A DNA stretch of 64,000 bases from Lewinellaceae bacterium. GTDB lineage: Bacteria; Bacteroidota; Bacteroidia; Chitinophagales; Saprospiraceae. The translations under genes and the position numbers were made by a program. This document shows, piece by piece, positions 1-9,185 of the stretch. Within the stretch, counting starts at the first letter, position 1. Each line of letters starts with the position of its first letter. The notes beneath the pieces are model-generated. The model was not told the origin of the DNA and ran no database searches. It worked only from the letters and a program-made list of their open reading frames with translations. The stretch lies in contig JACJYC010000005.1 of assembly GCA_020636325.1 (NCBI GenBank), forward strand, positions 372,001 to 436,000, given 5' to 3'.

Positions 1-693
1 GAACTCGAAACGCTGAAGGCAGAAATGGAAAATGCCTCTTCAAAAGCCGGGATGCTGGCTGTTTTTTGGGGCGTTGTTGCGGTAATTTTTGCCATTTTCT
101 CCTGGTTATTTGCCCGCAGGGCCGGCAACACGGTATGGCTGAAAACAGGTTTGCTGCTCATTGCCCTTGCCTGCCTGTACCCGGGCCTGTCGGCGCCGAT
201 GCTGGAAATCTCGGCCTATGAACAAAACCTTGAGATCCCTATCAAGCTCAAGACTTCCTTCTTTTCGCTGGATATCGACAAGACGCAGGTCTTTGAAGGC
301 GAAATGTACTTCTATTACCAAAGCAAATCCGTCCTGGAGCTGATCGGATTGCTGTTCCGGCAACACAACTGGCTGGTCGGTGTCAGCATACTGCTGTTCA
401 GCGTACTGATTCCGGTCGGGAAAACAGGTTTGTCCATCTGGTCGGCATTGAGCCGGCGCATGCCGAAATCCGGTTTGTTGCGCTGGCTGATGCTGCGGGC
501 GGGCAAATGGTCGATGGCCGACGTTTTTGTGGTGGCCGTTTTTCTCGCTTTTCTGGCCTTCAACAATATGCAGGCCGGCATTGAAACGCAAAGCCGCATT
601 TTACCCGGCATGTATTTCTTCATGGCTTACGTCCTCATCGCAGTCGGCGTCTCCAGCCTGATGACCGGAACCTCGCCTGATGAAAATGTATAG
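1..693 (+). CDS. PqiA-family (paraquat-inducible protein A) membrane protein, 5' end outside window
   Basis: The frame is open to the left edge, so the N-terminus is probably missing; an ATG at 25 is the first internal candidate, but the residues before it (ELETLKAE) look like a coiled coil that runs on into the protein. What is visible is a hydrophobic segment, the PqiA-type stretch YPGLSAPMLEI, a short extracytoplasmic loop and three more membrane helices with the conserved pattern LIPVGKTGLS and KWSMADVFVVAVFLAF. The PqiA domain belongs to inner-membrane proteins linked to envelope lipid transport and stress. The partner PqiB/MCE gene is not in view. It converges on the lipoprotein gene downstream. 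Confidence 0.8.
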   Translation, partial: ELETLKAEMENASSKAGMLAVFWGVVAVIFAIFSWLFARRAGNTVWLKTGLLLIALACLYPGLSAPMLEISAYEQNLEIPIKLKTSFFSLDIDKTQVFEGEMYFYYQSKSVLELIGLLFRQHNWLVGVSILLFSVLIPVGKTGLSIWSALSRRMPKSGLLRWLMLRAGKWSMADVFVVAVFLAFLAFNNMQAGIETQSRILPGMYFFMAYVLIAVGVSSLMTGTSPDENV

Positions 694-876
694 AAACAGG
701 TATCCAGTCTTCAGTTGGCAGTCTTCAGTTGGCAGTCTTCAGTCGGAAGCATCCTCCGTCCGCCATAGCTCCCAAAGAGCGACGGCGGGCAGCCCCAGCC
801 CTCAGTCTTCAGTTGGCAGTCCAGCATCCCCCGTCCGCCATAGCCCTAAGGCGACGGCGGGCAGCCCCAGTGCAAC
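694..876. repeat. intergenic repeat array between convergent genes
   Basis: Short units of the type CAGTCTTCAGTTGG are repeated, followed by two copies (about 756-793 and 831-864) of a hairpin-capable element beginning CCGTCCGCCATAGC and ending GCGACGGCGGGC. The two arms pair with wobble pairs and two mismatches. The same element recurs at about 5374-5411 (inverted) and 13633-13670. No coding sequence is supported here. Confidence 0.7.
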
Positions 877-1263
877 TTACTCCTTATAAAGCTTCAACAA
901 CCGCTCGCGGCCGTTATCCATCATTTTGAGGTGCAGCGAATCCGGTGTCAGCGAGACGATCTCAACGGCTTTTTCCGTTGAGGCCTTGTTGAGGGTATCC
1001 AGCGTGAAGAGGTATTGGGCATCGAGGTAATAGGTACCGGCCTCCTTGTAATTGAGGGTGCTTTTAAACAGGTACCGGTCGTCGGGCCGGAATTGCAAAG
1101 AAATTTCAGCCGGATCGACAAGAACGGTGTCGCCTTCTTCAAGGATCAGGGCGCCGCGCCAGGTACCCACCAACTGATCGCTATGGTAAGGCTGGCAGGC
1201 GTAAAGCAGGCAGGCGGCAACAATCAGCCCGCCCGCGGTTTTCAAACCAGGCATCATAAACAT
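877..1263 (-). CDS. small lipocalin-like lipoprotein, unknown function
   Basis: A 128-residue protein with a type II signal peptide: a hydrophobic stretch ends in the lipobox LLYAC, giving a lipidated Cys at about residue 23. The mature part starts with LVGTWRG and alternates beta-strand-like segments, a pattern seen in lipocalin-like small lipoproteins that carry a G-x-W motif. No catalytic residues are recognisable. ATGs at codons 1, 3 and 4 are all possible starts. It is monocistronic, convergent with the PqiA-like gene and downstream of nhaD on the same strand. Confidence 0.65.
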   Translation of the reverse strand: MFMMPGLKTAGGLIVAACLLYACQPYHSDQLVGTWRGALILEEGDTVLVDPAEISLQFRPDDRYLFKSTLNYKEAGTYYLDAQYLFTLDTLNKASTEKAVEIVSLTPDSLHLKMMDNGRERLLKLYKE

Positions 1264-1337
1264 TAGTATTGATATAACCTGCTGTAAAGGGTTGCGAGGA
1301 CCGGATTGTTTGCCCGATCCCCGTTTTTAATAAATCT

Positions 1338-2699
1338 TTAAGAAAATAAGGGGTGAATGATCAAAAAAGCGATCGCGCCGCCGATAAATCCGATAAAGGC
1401 CAGCCAGCTGATCTTTCTGAGGTACCAGATGAAGTCGATGCGCTCCATCCCCATGGCGGCTACCCCCGCGGCCGAGCCGATAATAAGCATGCTGCCGCCC
1501 GTTCCCGCCGCATAGGCGATAAAATGCCAAAGTTTCGAATCCAGCGGAAGGCTGTACATCCCCATAGACGCCGCAACCAACGGAACGTTGTCGATCACCG
1601 CCGACATGAAACCCAATATAATGATCACGATATCCTGGTTGGGAACGGCAGCCTGCAGCTGCTCCGCCATATACCGCAAACCGCCGACGCCGCCGACCAC
1701 TACGGTTTCCAGCGCCGCCACCGCCATCAGGATGCCGAGGAAAAAGAGGATGCTGGACATTTCGATCCGCGACAAGGCCTTATGCGCTGAATACTGGTGT
1801 TTTCGCTCCTCCGAAAAATCTTCTTCCGGGTGGATGTACTCGGAAGTCAGCCAGACGACGCCGAGGCTGAGCATCATGCCCATATAAGGCGGCAGGTGGG
1901 TTATGGTCTTGAAGATCGGCACAAATATAATGGCCCCGAGCCCCAGAAACAGCATGGTCCGGCTGCTCAGCAGTTTTTCCTCCCGGGTGACGTCAGATTC
2001 TTTTTCCAGCTTGATATCGCCTTTGAAGACCGGCAGGAAAGTGGCGACCCAAAGCGGCAAAGCGAAACAAACAATCGAAGGTATGACCAGCTCTTCTACC
2101 AGCCCGACGGTGCTCACCCGGTTCCCGATCCACAGCATGGTGGTCGTCACGTCGCCGATGGGCGACCAGGCGCCGCCGGCATTGGCCGCGATCACGATAA
2201 GGGATACATACCAGATGCGCTCATCCCGGTCGTGGATAAGCTTGCGCAGCAAGGTTACCAGCACAATCGTCGCGGTGAGGTTATCGATAATGGCCGAAAG
2301 AAAGAAGCCGAGAATGCCCACGATCCAGAGAAGCCTCTTTTTGCTCTTGGTCTTCACCCAGTTCTTAAGGACTTCAAAGCCCCGGTGAAGGTCGATGATC
2401 TCAACGATCGTCATGGCGCCGATAAGAAAAACCAGGATTTCCGCCGTTTTGCCGATATGGTGCAACAGCGTATTGACAAACCCTTCCTGGATCTCATGCG
2501 CATGCTCGCCGGTCATGGTGTAGATCTGCTCATGCGTATCGATCACCGACAAATCTCCGCTGTGGAACCCAAGGGCGAGCAGGGCCCAACACAGGGAGCC
2601 CATGATCAGGGAAGGAACGGTTTTATCCAGTTTTAACGGGTGCTCAAAGACGATAACCAGGTATCCAATAATAAAGCAGGCTACTACTGCAGTTAGCAT
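1338..2699 (-). CDS. nhaD: NhaD-type sodium:proton antiporter
   Basis: A 453-residue polytopic membrane protein of the ion transporter superfamily, matching NhaD in length and sequence (start MLTAVVACFIIGYLVIVFEH, then LDKTVPSLIMGSLCWALLAL). Conserved blocks include IDNLTATIVLVTLLRKL, NAGGAWSPIGDVTTTMLW and the C-terminal half-repeat VIDNVPLVAASMGMY followed by GTGGSMLIIGSAAGVAAMG. The two inverted D-N motifs are typical of the transport core. NhaD exports Na+ (or Li+) in exchange for protons and fits a marine or salt-exposed lifestyle. The ATG at 2699 gives a full-length family member. Confidence 0.93.
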   Translation of the reverse strand: MLTAVVACFIIGYLVIVFEHPLKLDKTVPSLIMGSLCWALLALGFHSGDLSVIDTHEQIYTMTGEHAHEIQEGFVNTLLHHIGKTAEILVFLIGAMTIVEIIDLHRGFEVLKNWVKTKSKKRLLWIVGILGFFLSAIIDNLTATIVLVTLLRKLIHDRDERIWYVSLIVIAANAGGAWSPIGDVTTTMLWIGNRVSTVGLVEELVIPSIVCFALPLWVATFLPVFKGDIKLEKESDVTREEKLLSSRTMLFLGLGAIIFVPIFKTITHLPPYMGMMLSLGVVWLTSEYIHPEEDFSEERKHQYSAHKALSRIEMSSILFFLGILMAVAALETVVVGGVGGLRYMAEQLQAAVPNQDIVIIILGFMSAVIDNVPLVAASMGMYSLPLDSKLWHFIAYAAGTGGSMLIIGSAAGVAAMGMERIDFIWYLRKISWLAFIGFIGGAIAFLIIHPLFS

Positions 2700-2842
2700 A
2701 AGCGTTGGTTTTTGTTCATTGCGTTGGTCGTAAAATTAACTTTTGTCCCTAATAAACCGTATGTATGGAAAAGAAAAATAACAATAGTTTAAACCGGAAC
2801 CAATTTCAGGACATTATGGTTGGCAGTACCGGGCGATAGTCG

Positions 2843-2850
2843 TATTTTTG
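2843..2850 (+). promoter_or_regulatory. -7 box (TATTTTTG) of dusB
   Basis: A perfect match to the Bacteroidota -7 element TAnnTTTG, 24 bases upstream of the ATG at 2874. It lies inside the longest open frame, which is one reason to prefer the internal start for dusB. Confidence 0.6.
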
Positions 2851-2873
2851 CGGCGATATTCAAAAACCAATTG

Positions 2874-3872
2874 ATGGTCAGGATCGGAGATATTGAATTG
2901 GGAGAATTTCCATTGTTGCTTGCGCCGATGGAAGATGTCAGCGACCCACCCTTCAGGGCACTCTGCAAACAACAGGGTTGCGACCTGATGTACACCGAAT
3001 TCATCTCGGTGGAAGGGCTGATCCGGGACGCCGCCAAAAGCGTTCAAAAACTGGACATCTACGACGAGGAAAGACCGATCGGGATCCAGATCTTCGGCGC
3101 TGAACTGGACTCCATGGTGCGCGCCGCCGAAATCGTGGAGGAAGCCGCTCCCGAGATCCTCGACATCAATTTCGGCTGCCCGGTGAACAAGGTCACCTGC
3201 AAGGGCGCCGGCGCCGGCATCCTCCAGGATATTCCCAAAATGGTCCGCCTCACCGAAGCCATCGTCAAACGGACCAACCTGCCGGTAACCGTCAAAACCA
3301 GGCTCGGTTGGGATGAAAAAACCATGTACATCGAAGAAGTCGCCGAACGCCTCCAGGATGTAGGGATCAAAGCCCTCAGCATCCACGGCCGCACCCGGAA
3401 GCAGATGTACAAGGGCGAAGCCGACTGGACCCTGATCGGCAAGGTCAAGGACAACCCCCGCATCCGGATCCCGATTTTCGGCAACGGTGACATCAACAGC
3501 CCGGAAAAAGCCCTCGAATACAAAGACCGGTACGGGGTGGACGGGGTCATGATCGGCCGCGCCAGCATCGGTTACCCCTGGGTATTCCGGGAGATCAAAC
3601 ATTTTTTAAAAACGGGAGAACACCTCGCCCCTCCGACGATCCGGGAAAGGGTCGCCGCGGCAAGGCAACACCTCTCGCACTCCATCGAATGGAAAGGCGC
3701 CAAACTGGGCGTACTGGAAATGCGCCGTCATTATACCAATTATTTTAAAGGATATGAAGGCGTAAAAACCTTCCGGGCCGCATTGGTCACCCAAAGCGAA
3801 CCGGAAGACCTTTTTGCCATCCTCGATGAAATGGAGTCCGTTTTAAGCGACCAGCCCGAATTGATCGGTTAA
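2874..3872 (+). CDS. dusB: tRNA-dihydrouridine synthase DusB
   Basis: FMN-dependent enzyme that reduces uridines to dihydrouridine in the tRNA D-loop. The TIM-barrel signature APMEDVSDPPFRALC lies at the N-terminus, the general-acid Cys in INFGCPVNKV is at residue 102, KTRLGW follows, then HGRTRKQMYKGEADW, the FGNGDI strand and the phosphate-binding GRASIGYPWVF. The frame is open from a TTG at 2820, but the promoter box lies within that extension and family members start M-V-x-I-G-x-I-E-L-G, so the ATG at 2874 (332 residues) was chosen. It is followed after about 80 bases by the CCA-adding enzyme, so two tRNA-maturation genes are adjacent. Confidence 0.95.
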   Translation: MVRIGDIELGEFPLLLAPMEDVSDPPFRALCKQQGCDLMYTEFISVEGLIRDAAKSVQKLDIYDEERPIGIQIFGAELDSMVRAAEIVEEAAPEILDINFGCPVNKVTCKGAGAGILQDIPKMVRLTEAIVKRTNLPVTVKTRLGWDEKTMYIEEVAERLQDVGIKALSIHGRTRKQMYKGEADWTLIGKVKDNPRIRIPIFGNGDINSPEKALEYKDRYGVDGVMIGRASIGYPWVFREIKHFLKTGEHLAPPTIRERVAAARQHLSHSIEWKGAKLGVLEMRRHYTNYFKGYEGVKTFRAALVTQSEPEDLFAILDEMESVLSDQPELIG

Positions 3873-3953
3873 TGCCTTTACCGGTCACCCGGGATCCCGT
3901 TCACTCGAAATCGAAAAGTGTCCATGATCCCTCGGGCCTCAAACATGGATTAA

Positions 3954-5372
3954 GTGGTATTCAATCTGCACCCAAGAGAACGGGAGATCTTTCAAAAAAT
4001 AAGTGAATCCGCGGCTTCACTGGGCTATCCCGTGTTTGTCGTCGGCGGGTATGTGCGCGACCGTCTCCTGGCCAGGCCCAGCAAGGATATCGATATCGTA
4101 TGCGTAGGTAACGGAATCGACCTGGCTCAGGAAGTGGCGTCCCGCCTCTGGCCCGTACCCCGGGTAACGGTATTCAGCCGTTTCGGTACGGCCATGCTCA
4201 AACACAACGGCCTGGAAATAGAGTTTGTCGGCGCCCGCAAGGAATCCTACAGGTCCGACTCCCGCAAACCGGCCGTTGAAGAAGGCACCCTGGAAGATGA
4301 CCAGAACCGCCGCGATTTCACCATCAATGCCCTGGCTGTCAGTCTCAACGAACTCGATTTCGGCGCCATCATCGACCCCTTCGGCGGGCTGCTCCACCTC
4401 GAGGAGAAGATCATCAGGACCCCGTTGGCGCCCGGCAAGACCTTTTCCGACGACCCGCTCCGGATGATGCGCGCCATCCGTTTCGCCACCCAACTCGGCT
4501 TCCAGATCCACGACGAAACCTTCGAAGCCATCAAGCAGCACAAACAGCGCATCAATATCGTATCGAAAGAGCGGGTGGCCATCGAATTGAACAAGATCAT
4601 CGAAACCCCCGTTCCGTCCGTCGGCTTCAAACTGCTCTTCAACTCGGGATTGCTCCAGCTTGTCCTTCCCGAAATGGCCGCCCTCCAGGGGGTAGAGATC
4701 CGCAACGGCATCGGGCATAAGGATAATTTTTATCACACCCTCCAGGTATTGGACAACCTGTGCAAGAAATCCGATGACCTGTGGCTGCGCTGGTCCGCTA
4801 TCCTGCATGACATCGCCAAACCGCCGACCAAACGATTCCACGCCGAACAGGGCTGGACGTTCCACGGCCACGAAGCAGTCGGCGCGCGCATGGTGCCCAA
4901 TATCTTCCGCCGCCTGCGCCTGCCCATGGACAATAAGATGAAGTACGTCCAGAAACTGGTAGAACTGCACCTGCGCCCCATCAGCCTGACCAAGGAAAAC
5001 ATTACGGACTCCGCGATCCGCCGCCTCCTCTTTGACGCCGGCGACGACATCGACGACCTGATGCTCCTCTGTGAAGCGGACATCACCTCCAAAAATCCGG
5101 CAAAGGTGCAGCGCTATCTCGAAAATTATGAATTGGTCCGGCAACGACTAGAAGAGGTAGAAGCCAAAGACCGGCTCCGCAACTGGCAACCGCCCATTAC
5201 AGGTGAAGAGATCATGGAAGTTTTCCATATCGCCCCTTCCCGGGAGGTCGGCATCATCAAGAACGCCATCCGGGAAGCTATCCTGGAAGGCGAGATCGAA
5301 AATAACCACGAGTCGGCATTCCAATATATGCTTGAAGAAGGCAGGAAATTGGGGTTGAAGGGGGATGTTTGA
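3954..5372 (+). CDS. cca: CCA tRNA nucleotidyltransferase with HD domain
   Basis: A 472-residue polymerase-beta-superfamily enzyme that adds or repairs the 3' CCA of tRNA. Motifs in order: GGYVRDRLL, the metal-binding DIDIV pair, the RRDFTINAL block, DPLRMMRAIRFATQLGF, and a C-terminal HD domain with HTLQVLDNL, LHDIAKP and HGHE. The start used is GTG at 3954 (VFNLHPREREIF), as no in-frame ATG lies close by. It ends directly at a repeat array (5373-5669). Confidence 0.94.
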   Translation: MVFNLHPREREIFQKISESAASLGYPVFVVGGYVRDRLLARPSKDIDIVCVGNGIDLAQEVASRLWPVPRVTVFSRFGTAMLKHNGLEIEFVGARKESYRSDSRKPAVEEGTLEDDQNRRDFTINALAVSLNELDFGAIIDPFGGLLHLEEKIIRTPLAPGKTFSDDPLRMMRAIRFATQLGFQIHDETFEAIKQHKQRINIVSKERVAIELNKIIETPVPSVGFKLLFNSGLLQLVLPEMAALQGVEIRNGIGHKDNFYHTLQVLDNLCKKSDDLWLRWSAILHDIAKPPTKRFHAEQGWTFHGHEAVGARMVPNIFRRLRLPMDNKMKYVQKLVELHLRPISLTKENITDSAIRRLLFDAGDDIDDLMLLCEADITSKNPAKVQRYLENYELVRQRLEEVEAKDRLRNWQPPITGEEIMEVFHIAPSREVGIIKNAIREAILEGEIENNHESAFQYMLEEGRKLGLKGDV

Positions 5373-5669
5373 TGCTGCCCGCCGTCGCTCTTTTGGAGCT
5401 ATGGCGGACGGTGGATGCTGGACTGCCGACTGCCAACTGAAAGACTGAGAACTGGATGCTGGTGACTGGCGACTGCCAACTGAAGACTGCCAACTGAAAG
5501 ACGGGATTTTCGACTTAACTTCGGCCTCCGGACGACGAAGTCTTCGCCCTATGGCTGACGGAGTCAGCTACGCTCAGTTACCAGACTTTCAACTTACGAC
5601 TTACAACTTACGACTTACAGCTTACGACTTACAACTTACGACTAACAACTTACGACTAAAGCTTACATC
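5373..5669. repeat. intergenic repeat array after cca
   Basis: Begins right after the stop codon with an inverted copy of the GCCGTCGC/GCCATAGC hairpin element (5374-5411). Then come short units (CTGCCAACTGAAGACTG), a hairpin-like stretch around 5525-5580, and about seven near-repeats of a 10-14-base unit of the type TTACGACTTACAAC up to the response regulator start. No promoter box matching TAnnTTTG was found here. Confidence 0.7.
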
Positions 5670-6353
5670 ATGCGCATATTACTGGTAGAAGACGAAGAAA
5701 GCATCCGGGAAACCCTGAAACTCAACCTGGAGATGGAGGGTTATGAAGTAGTGACGGCCGTCAACGGGCGATTGGGCATCAAACGCTTTCAGGAAGAGCA
5801 TTTCGATATCATCATTCTGGATGTAATGATGCCGGAAATGGACGGATTCCAGGTATGCGAGCAGATCCGGCTGACCAATATGGATGTGCCCATTATCTTT
5901 CTGACGGCCAAAGATACGCCCACCGACCGGATCAGCGGCCTCAAACGCGGCGCCGACGACTACCTGACCAAACCGTTCGCCTTCGAAGAGCTCCTGCTAC
6001 GCATCGGCAACCTGATCAAGCGGACCAGCAAATCACCGGACAACACGCCCGAGGTCTATGAGTTCGGCCACAACCGGATCAATTTCGCGACTTATGAAGC
6101 CACTGCATCCGGCAAACAGATCAACCTCACCAAAAAGGAAGCCATGCTGCTCAAACTCCTGATCGACCGCAAGAACGAGGTCGTGAGCCGGCAGCAGATC
6201 CTCCAGTCCGTCTGGGGCTACGACGTGTACCCTTCCACCCGGACCATCGATAATTTCATCCTTTCTTTCCGGAAATATTTCGAAGCCGACCCCAAGAACC
6301 CGGTCTATTTCCATTCCATCCGGGGGATCGGGTATAAGTTTTTGCCGAATTAG
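5670..6353 (+). CDS. OmpR/PhoB-type two-component response regulator (RprY-like)
   Basis: A 227-residue regulator. The receiver domain (1-115) has the acidic pair E7/D8, phospho-acceptor Asp51 in LDVMMPEMDG, Thr79 and Lys101 in YLTKPF. The C-terminal winged helix (about 130-225) has INLTKKEAMLLKLLI, QQILQSVWGYDVYPSTRTID and HSIRGIGYKF. All phosphorylation residues are intact, so it should act as a phospho-dependent DNA-binding protein. No histidine kinase lies next to it, which makes it an orphan within this window. Resemblance to Bacteroidota RprY is by general sequence character only. Confidence 0.9.
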   Translation: MRILLVEDEESIRETLKLNLEMEGYEVVTAVNGRLGIKRFQEEHFDIIILDVMMPEMDGFQVCEQIRLTNMDVPIIFLTAKDTPTDRISGLKRGADDYLTKPFAFEELLLRIGNLIKRTSKSPDNTPEVYEFGHNRINFATYEATASGKQINLTKKEAMLLKLLIDRKNEVVSRQQILQSVWGYDVYPSTRTIDNFILSFRKYFEADPKNPVYFHSIRGIGYKFLPN

Positions 6354-6358
6354 CCTAC

Positions 6359-6465
6359 ACACCCTCTCACCCTCTCACCCTCTCACTTCTCTCACCCTCT
6401 CACTTCTCTCACCCTCTCACTTCTCTCACCCTCTCATTTCTCTCACCCTCTCACTTCTCCCCCCT
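6359..6465. repeat. ACCCTCTCAC tandem array
   Basis: About ten copies of a 10-base unit ACCCTCTCAC, partly combined into 20-base units with TTCTCTC, lie between the convergent ends of the response regulator and PBP genes. The complementary unit forms the array at 51480-51560. Confidence 0.8.
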
Positions 6466-6468
6466 CTC

Positions 6469-8994
6469 CTACTGCCCCGGATCATCCTCAAAAGGATCCT
6501 TCTCAAATTCATCTTCAAACTCCGTATCGCCGTCCAGCGGAATGAGGTTGGAGTGGAATTTGCTGCAATCCAGTTCGATGCCCAGGTCGCCGGGCGGGCG
6601 GTAGAACCGGACGGAGGAGTCATAAATATCCGTAGCGTCGGTTTCCAGGCGTTTGATGAAATTGCGGAAGAACGGTTTGGACATATAGGCGCCCTGGCCC
6701 ATATCGATGGAGCGGAAAGCGATCCAGCGGTCGTCGCCTCCGGTCCAGGTGCCGACCACGAGGTTGGGCGTAATGCCGATGAACCAGCCGTCGGCATAGT
6801 CGTTGGTGGTACCCGTCTTACCGGCTACGTCGCTCTTGAGGCCGCCGCCTACATTGCCGGCGGAGCGGAGCATGTCGATCATGACGTAGTTGGCCTGCGG
6901 GCTGAGGGCCGGCCTTGGTGAGTTGTGCGATTTATAGATCTCGTGGCCGTTCTTGTCTTCTATCCGGAGCAGGTAGATCGGTTTGTTGAACTGGCCGTTG
7001 TTGGCAAATGTTGAGAATGCGCCGGTCATTTCCACCACCGTCAGGTCGGCGGCGCCCAACGCGATACTGGGTTGTTTGGGCAGCCTGTCCTTTTCGATAC
7101 CCATCTGGTAGGCCAGATCGATCACCGGATTGGGGCTGGCCAGCTGTTTCATCAGGAAGGCGGACACGGAGTTGACGGATTTCATCAGCGCCTCACGCAA
7201 GGTCATGGCTTTCCCGGTATATTTTCCGCTGGAGTTGCGGGGCGTCCAGGCTGTGGCCAGGTGGAAATTCCCGTCTCCCGGAGCAATGGTTACGGGCACA
7301 TCGAAGACCTCGTTGCAGGGCGACATGCCCTGATGATAGATGGCCGTAGCGTAAACAATGGGTTTGAAGGTAGAACCGACCTGCCGGCTGGAGGTGACGT
7401 GATCGAACTGGAAATACTTGTGGTTGACCCCGCCGATCCAGACCTTGACGAAACCGGTCTTGGGATCTACACCCATGACGCCGGTCTGGAGGAACATCCG
7501 GTGGTACTTGATCGAATCGAAGGGGGACATGACCGTGTCCTTCTCCATCTCCTCGTTCTCGTAGGTGAACACCCGCATTTCCACCGGCGTCTGGAATTCT
7601 TTATCTACTGCTTTCTGCAGGCTTTGCCAGGAGGTTTTCAGTTCGGGAAATTCAGGACTGCGGAGGATCTTCCGGTATTTGGCGGCCAGTTCTGCGCTGA
7701 GGTATTTGCGGCTCAGCAGGCCGGCGATCACGCCTTCTTTTTCCGACTCCTGAACGATGCGTTCTATTTCGCGGTCGTCGTTGTGGAAGGTAAAATCGTA
7801 AGCTTCAGAAAGTTTTTTGGTGATCTCGTCGAGGTATTGCGAGCGGAGCGACTGGTAGCGATCGGATTCGCGGAGCAGCCGTTGGAGGGCGTCCTCTCTG
7901 ATCTCAATCGGCACCTCGGTTTCCGATCCCGATCTGTAAGTCCACGGATCGCGTTTGCTCCAGTGTTTGAAGAAGGTTTTCTGGAGTTGTTTCATGTGTT
8001 TGGTCATCTCCTCCTCTGCCAGCTCCTGGAGTTTGGGGTCGATGGTGGTATAAATGCGCAGGCCGTCCCGGTAGATGTCGTAGGAAGAACCGTCGGGTTT
8101 GCGGAATTCGGGCCGGTTGAGGATATTCTTTACTTCTTTGGCCAGTTCCATCCGGAAATAGGGCGCCAGTCCGTCGATGTGCGACTGGCGGGTAAAGTGC
8201 AGGCCAAGCGGCGTTTGTTTGAGCGAATCGTATTGAACCCGGGAAATGGCGCCGTTCCGCTCCATCTGTTTGAGCACTACGGACCGCCTTTTCAGAACGG
8301 TCTCCGGGCGCCGCAGCGGGTTGAAATAGGAAGAGTTCTGCAGCATGCCGACGAGCATGGCGGCCTCGGTGATGGAAATATCTTTCGGGGATTTGGAGAA
8401 ATAGATCTCGGAGGCGGCGCGAATGCCCTGGGCTTCATTGATGAAATCGTACCGGTTGAGGTATAAGGCGATGATTTCCTCTTTGGTGTATTTCCGCTCC
8501 AGCCGGATGGCGATGATCCACTCTTTCAGCTTCTGCAGAATGGCTTCAACCGTATTTTTGGAACGCGGCCCTGTAAAGAGCAGGCGGGCCAACTGCTGGG
8601 TTATGGTACTGGCGCCGCCTTTGCTGCCCATATAGGCTACCGCGCGGGCCAACCCCCGGAAATCGATGCCGCAGTGCTTGTAGTAGCGTACATCTTCGGT
8701 TGCGACCAGGGCATTAACGATATTCGGCGAGAGTTCGTCAAAGGAAACGGGGACCCTGTTTTCGGTGAAATACTTGCCGAGTACGGTACCGTCGTATCCC
8801 ATTACCTGGGAAGCTTCGTTGCTTTTTGGATTTTCGAGCTCTTCAATGGAAGGCAGGTCGGTGAAGCTGAGCCCGATGAAAAAAACTATGGTGAAAAGAA
8901 TGCCGCCGAGAAACAGCCGCCACATCCATTTGACAATCTTTTTGTGGCTTTGCTTTTCAGCGCCGTTCAGTAATTGATCGATGATTTGGCGCAT
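6469..8994 (-). CDS. class A penicillin-binding protein (PBP1A type)
   Basis: Bifunctional peptidoglycan synthase of about 841 residues. A short cytoplasmic tail and one membrane helix (around 25-45) precede the GT51 glycosyltransferase domain with EDVRYYKHCGIDFRG, GGASTITQQLARLL and RKYTKEEIIALYLN. The transpeptidase domain has the nucleophile motif STFK in RQVGSTFKPIVYA, the SVN motif in MKSVNSVSAF and KTGT in GKTGTTNDYADGWF. The frame extends 17 codons upstream to 9045, but the promoter box at 9033-9040 lies inside that extension, so the ATG at 8994 was chosen. The acidic C-terminus (EDEFEKDPFEDDPG) is typical of Bacteroidota homologues. The extra segment between GT and TP domains fits an ODD/UB2H-like linker (inference). 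Confidence 0.94.
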   Translation of the reverse strand: MRQIIDQLLNGAEKQSHKKIVKWMWRLFLGGILFTIVFFIGLSFTDLPSIEELENPKSNEASQVMGYDGTVLGKYFTENRVPVSFDELSPNIVNALVATEDVRYYKHCGIDFRGLARAVAYMGSKGGASTITQQLARLLFTGPRSKNTVEAILQKLKEWIIAIRLERKYTKEEIIALYLNRYDFINEAQGIRAASEIYFSKSPKDISITEAAMLVGMLQNSSYFNPLRRPETVLKRRSVVLKQMERNGAISRVQYDSLKQTPLGLHFTRQSHIDGLAPYFRMELAKEVKNILNRPEFRKPDGSSYDIYRDGLRIYTTIDPKLQELAEEEMTKHMKQLQKTFFKHWSKRDPWTYRSGSETEVPIEIREDALQRLLRESDRYQSLRSQYLDEITKKLSEAYDFTFHNDDREIERIVQESEKEGVIAGLLSRKYLSAELAAKYRKILRSPEFPELKTSWQSLQKAVDKEFQTPVEMRVFTYENEEMEKDTVMSPFDSIKYHRMFLQTGVMGVDPKTGFVKVWIGGVNHKYFQFDHVTSSRQVGSTFKPIVYATAIYHQGMSPCNEVFDVPVTIAPGDGNFHLATAWTPRNSSGKYTGKAMTLREALMKSVNSVSAFLMKQLASPNPVIDLAYQMGIEKDRLPKQPSIALGAADLTVVEMTGAFSTFANNGQFNKPIYLLRIEDKNGHEIYKSHNSPRPALSPQANYVMIDMLRSAGNVGGGLKSDVAGKTGTTNDYADGWFIGITPNLVVGTWTGGDDRWIAFRSIDMGQGAYMSKPFFRNFIKRLETDATDIYDSSVRFYRPPGDLGIELDCSKFHSNLIPLDGDTEFEDEFEKDPFEDDPGQ

Positions 8995-9032
8995 AGGTAT
9001 GCGATTGGTTCCGGGTTTGCTCTGATACGCCG

Positions 9033-9040
9033 CAAAGTTA
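9033..9040 (-). promoter_or_regulatory. -7 box (TAACTTTG) of the PBP gene
   Basis: CAAAGTTA on the plus strand is a perfect TAnnTTTG on the minus strand, 39 bases before the ATG at 8994. Confidence 0.6.
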
Positions 9041-9185
9041 AGCAAAAAGTTTTAAAACTGAGCGGATTACACCCGAATGTGGAAAACTTGTTGGAAATTA
9101 AACGTTCCTGTTTTCGGGGATATTTCATTGTACTGTTTTACATCAAAACTGACTAAGGAACAGAAAAAAAAACAACGTAATGATG

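Noticed and set aside
680..929. Short plus-strand frames across the intergenic repeats after the PqiA-like gene
   Set aside because: They translate repeat sequence (Ser/Ala-rich) and have no homologue-like features.
1797..2636. 279-residue open frame on the plus strand
   Set aside because: Shadow of nhaD: opposite strand of a clear membrane protein gene, with no family features.
6359..6465. Possible CRISPR array
   Set aside because: Units are 10-20 bases without unique spacers; it is a simple tandem repeat.
7072..8466. 464-residue plus-strand open frame
   Set aside because: Antisense to the penicillin-binding protein gene; composition reflects the codon pattern of the real gene.
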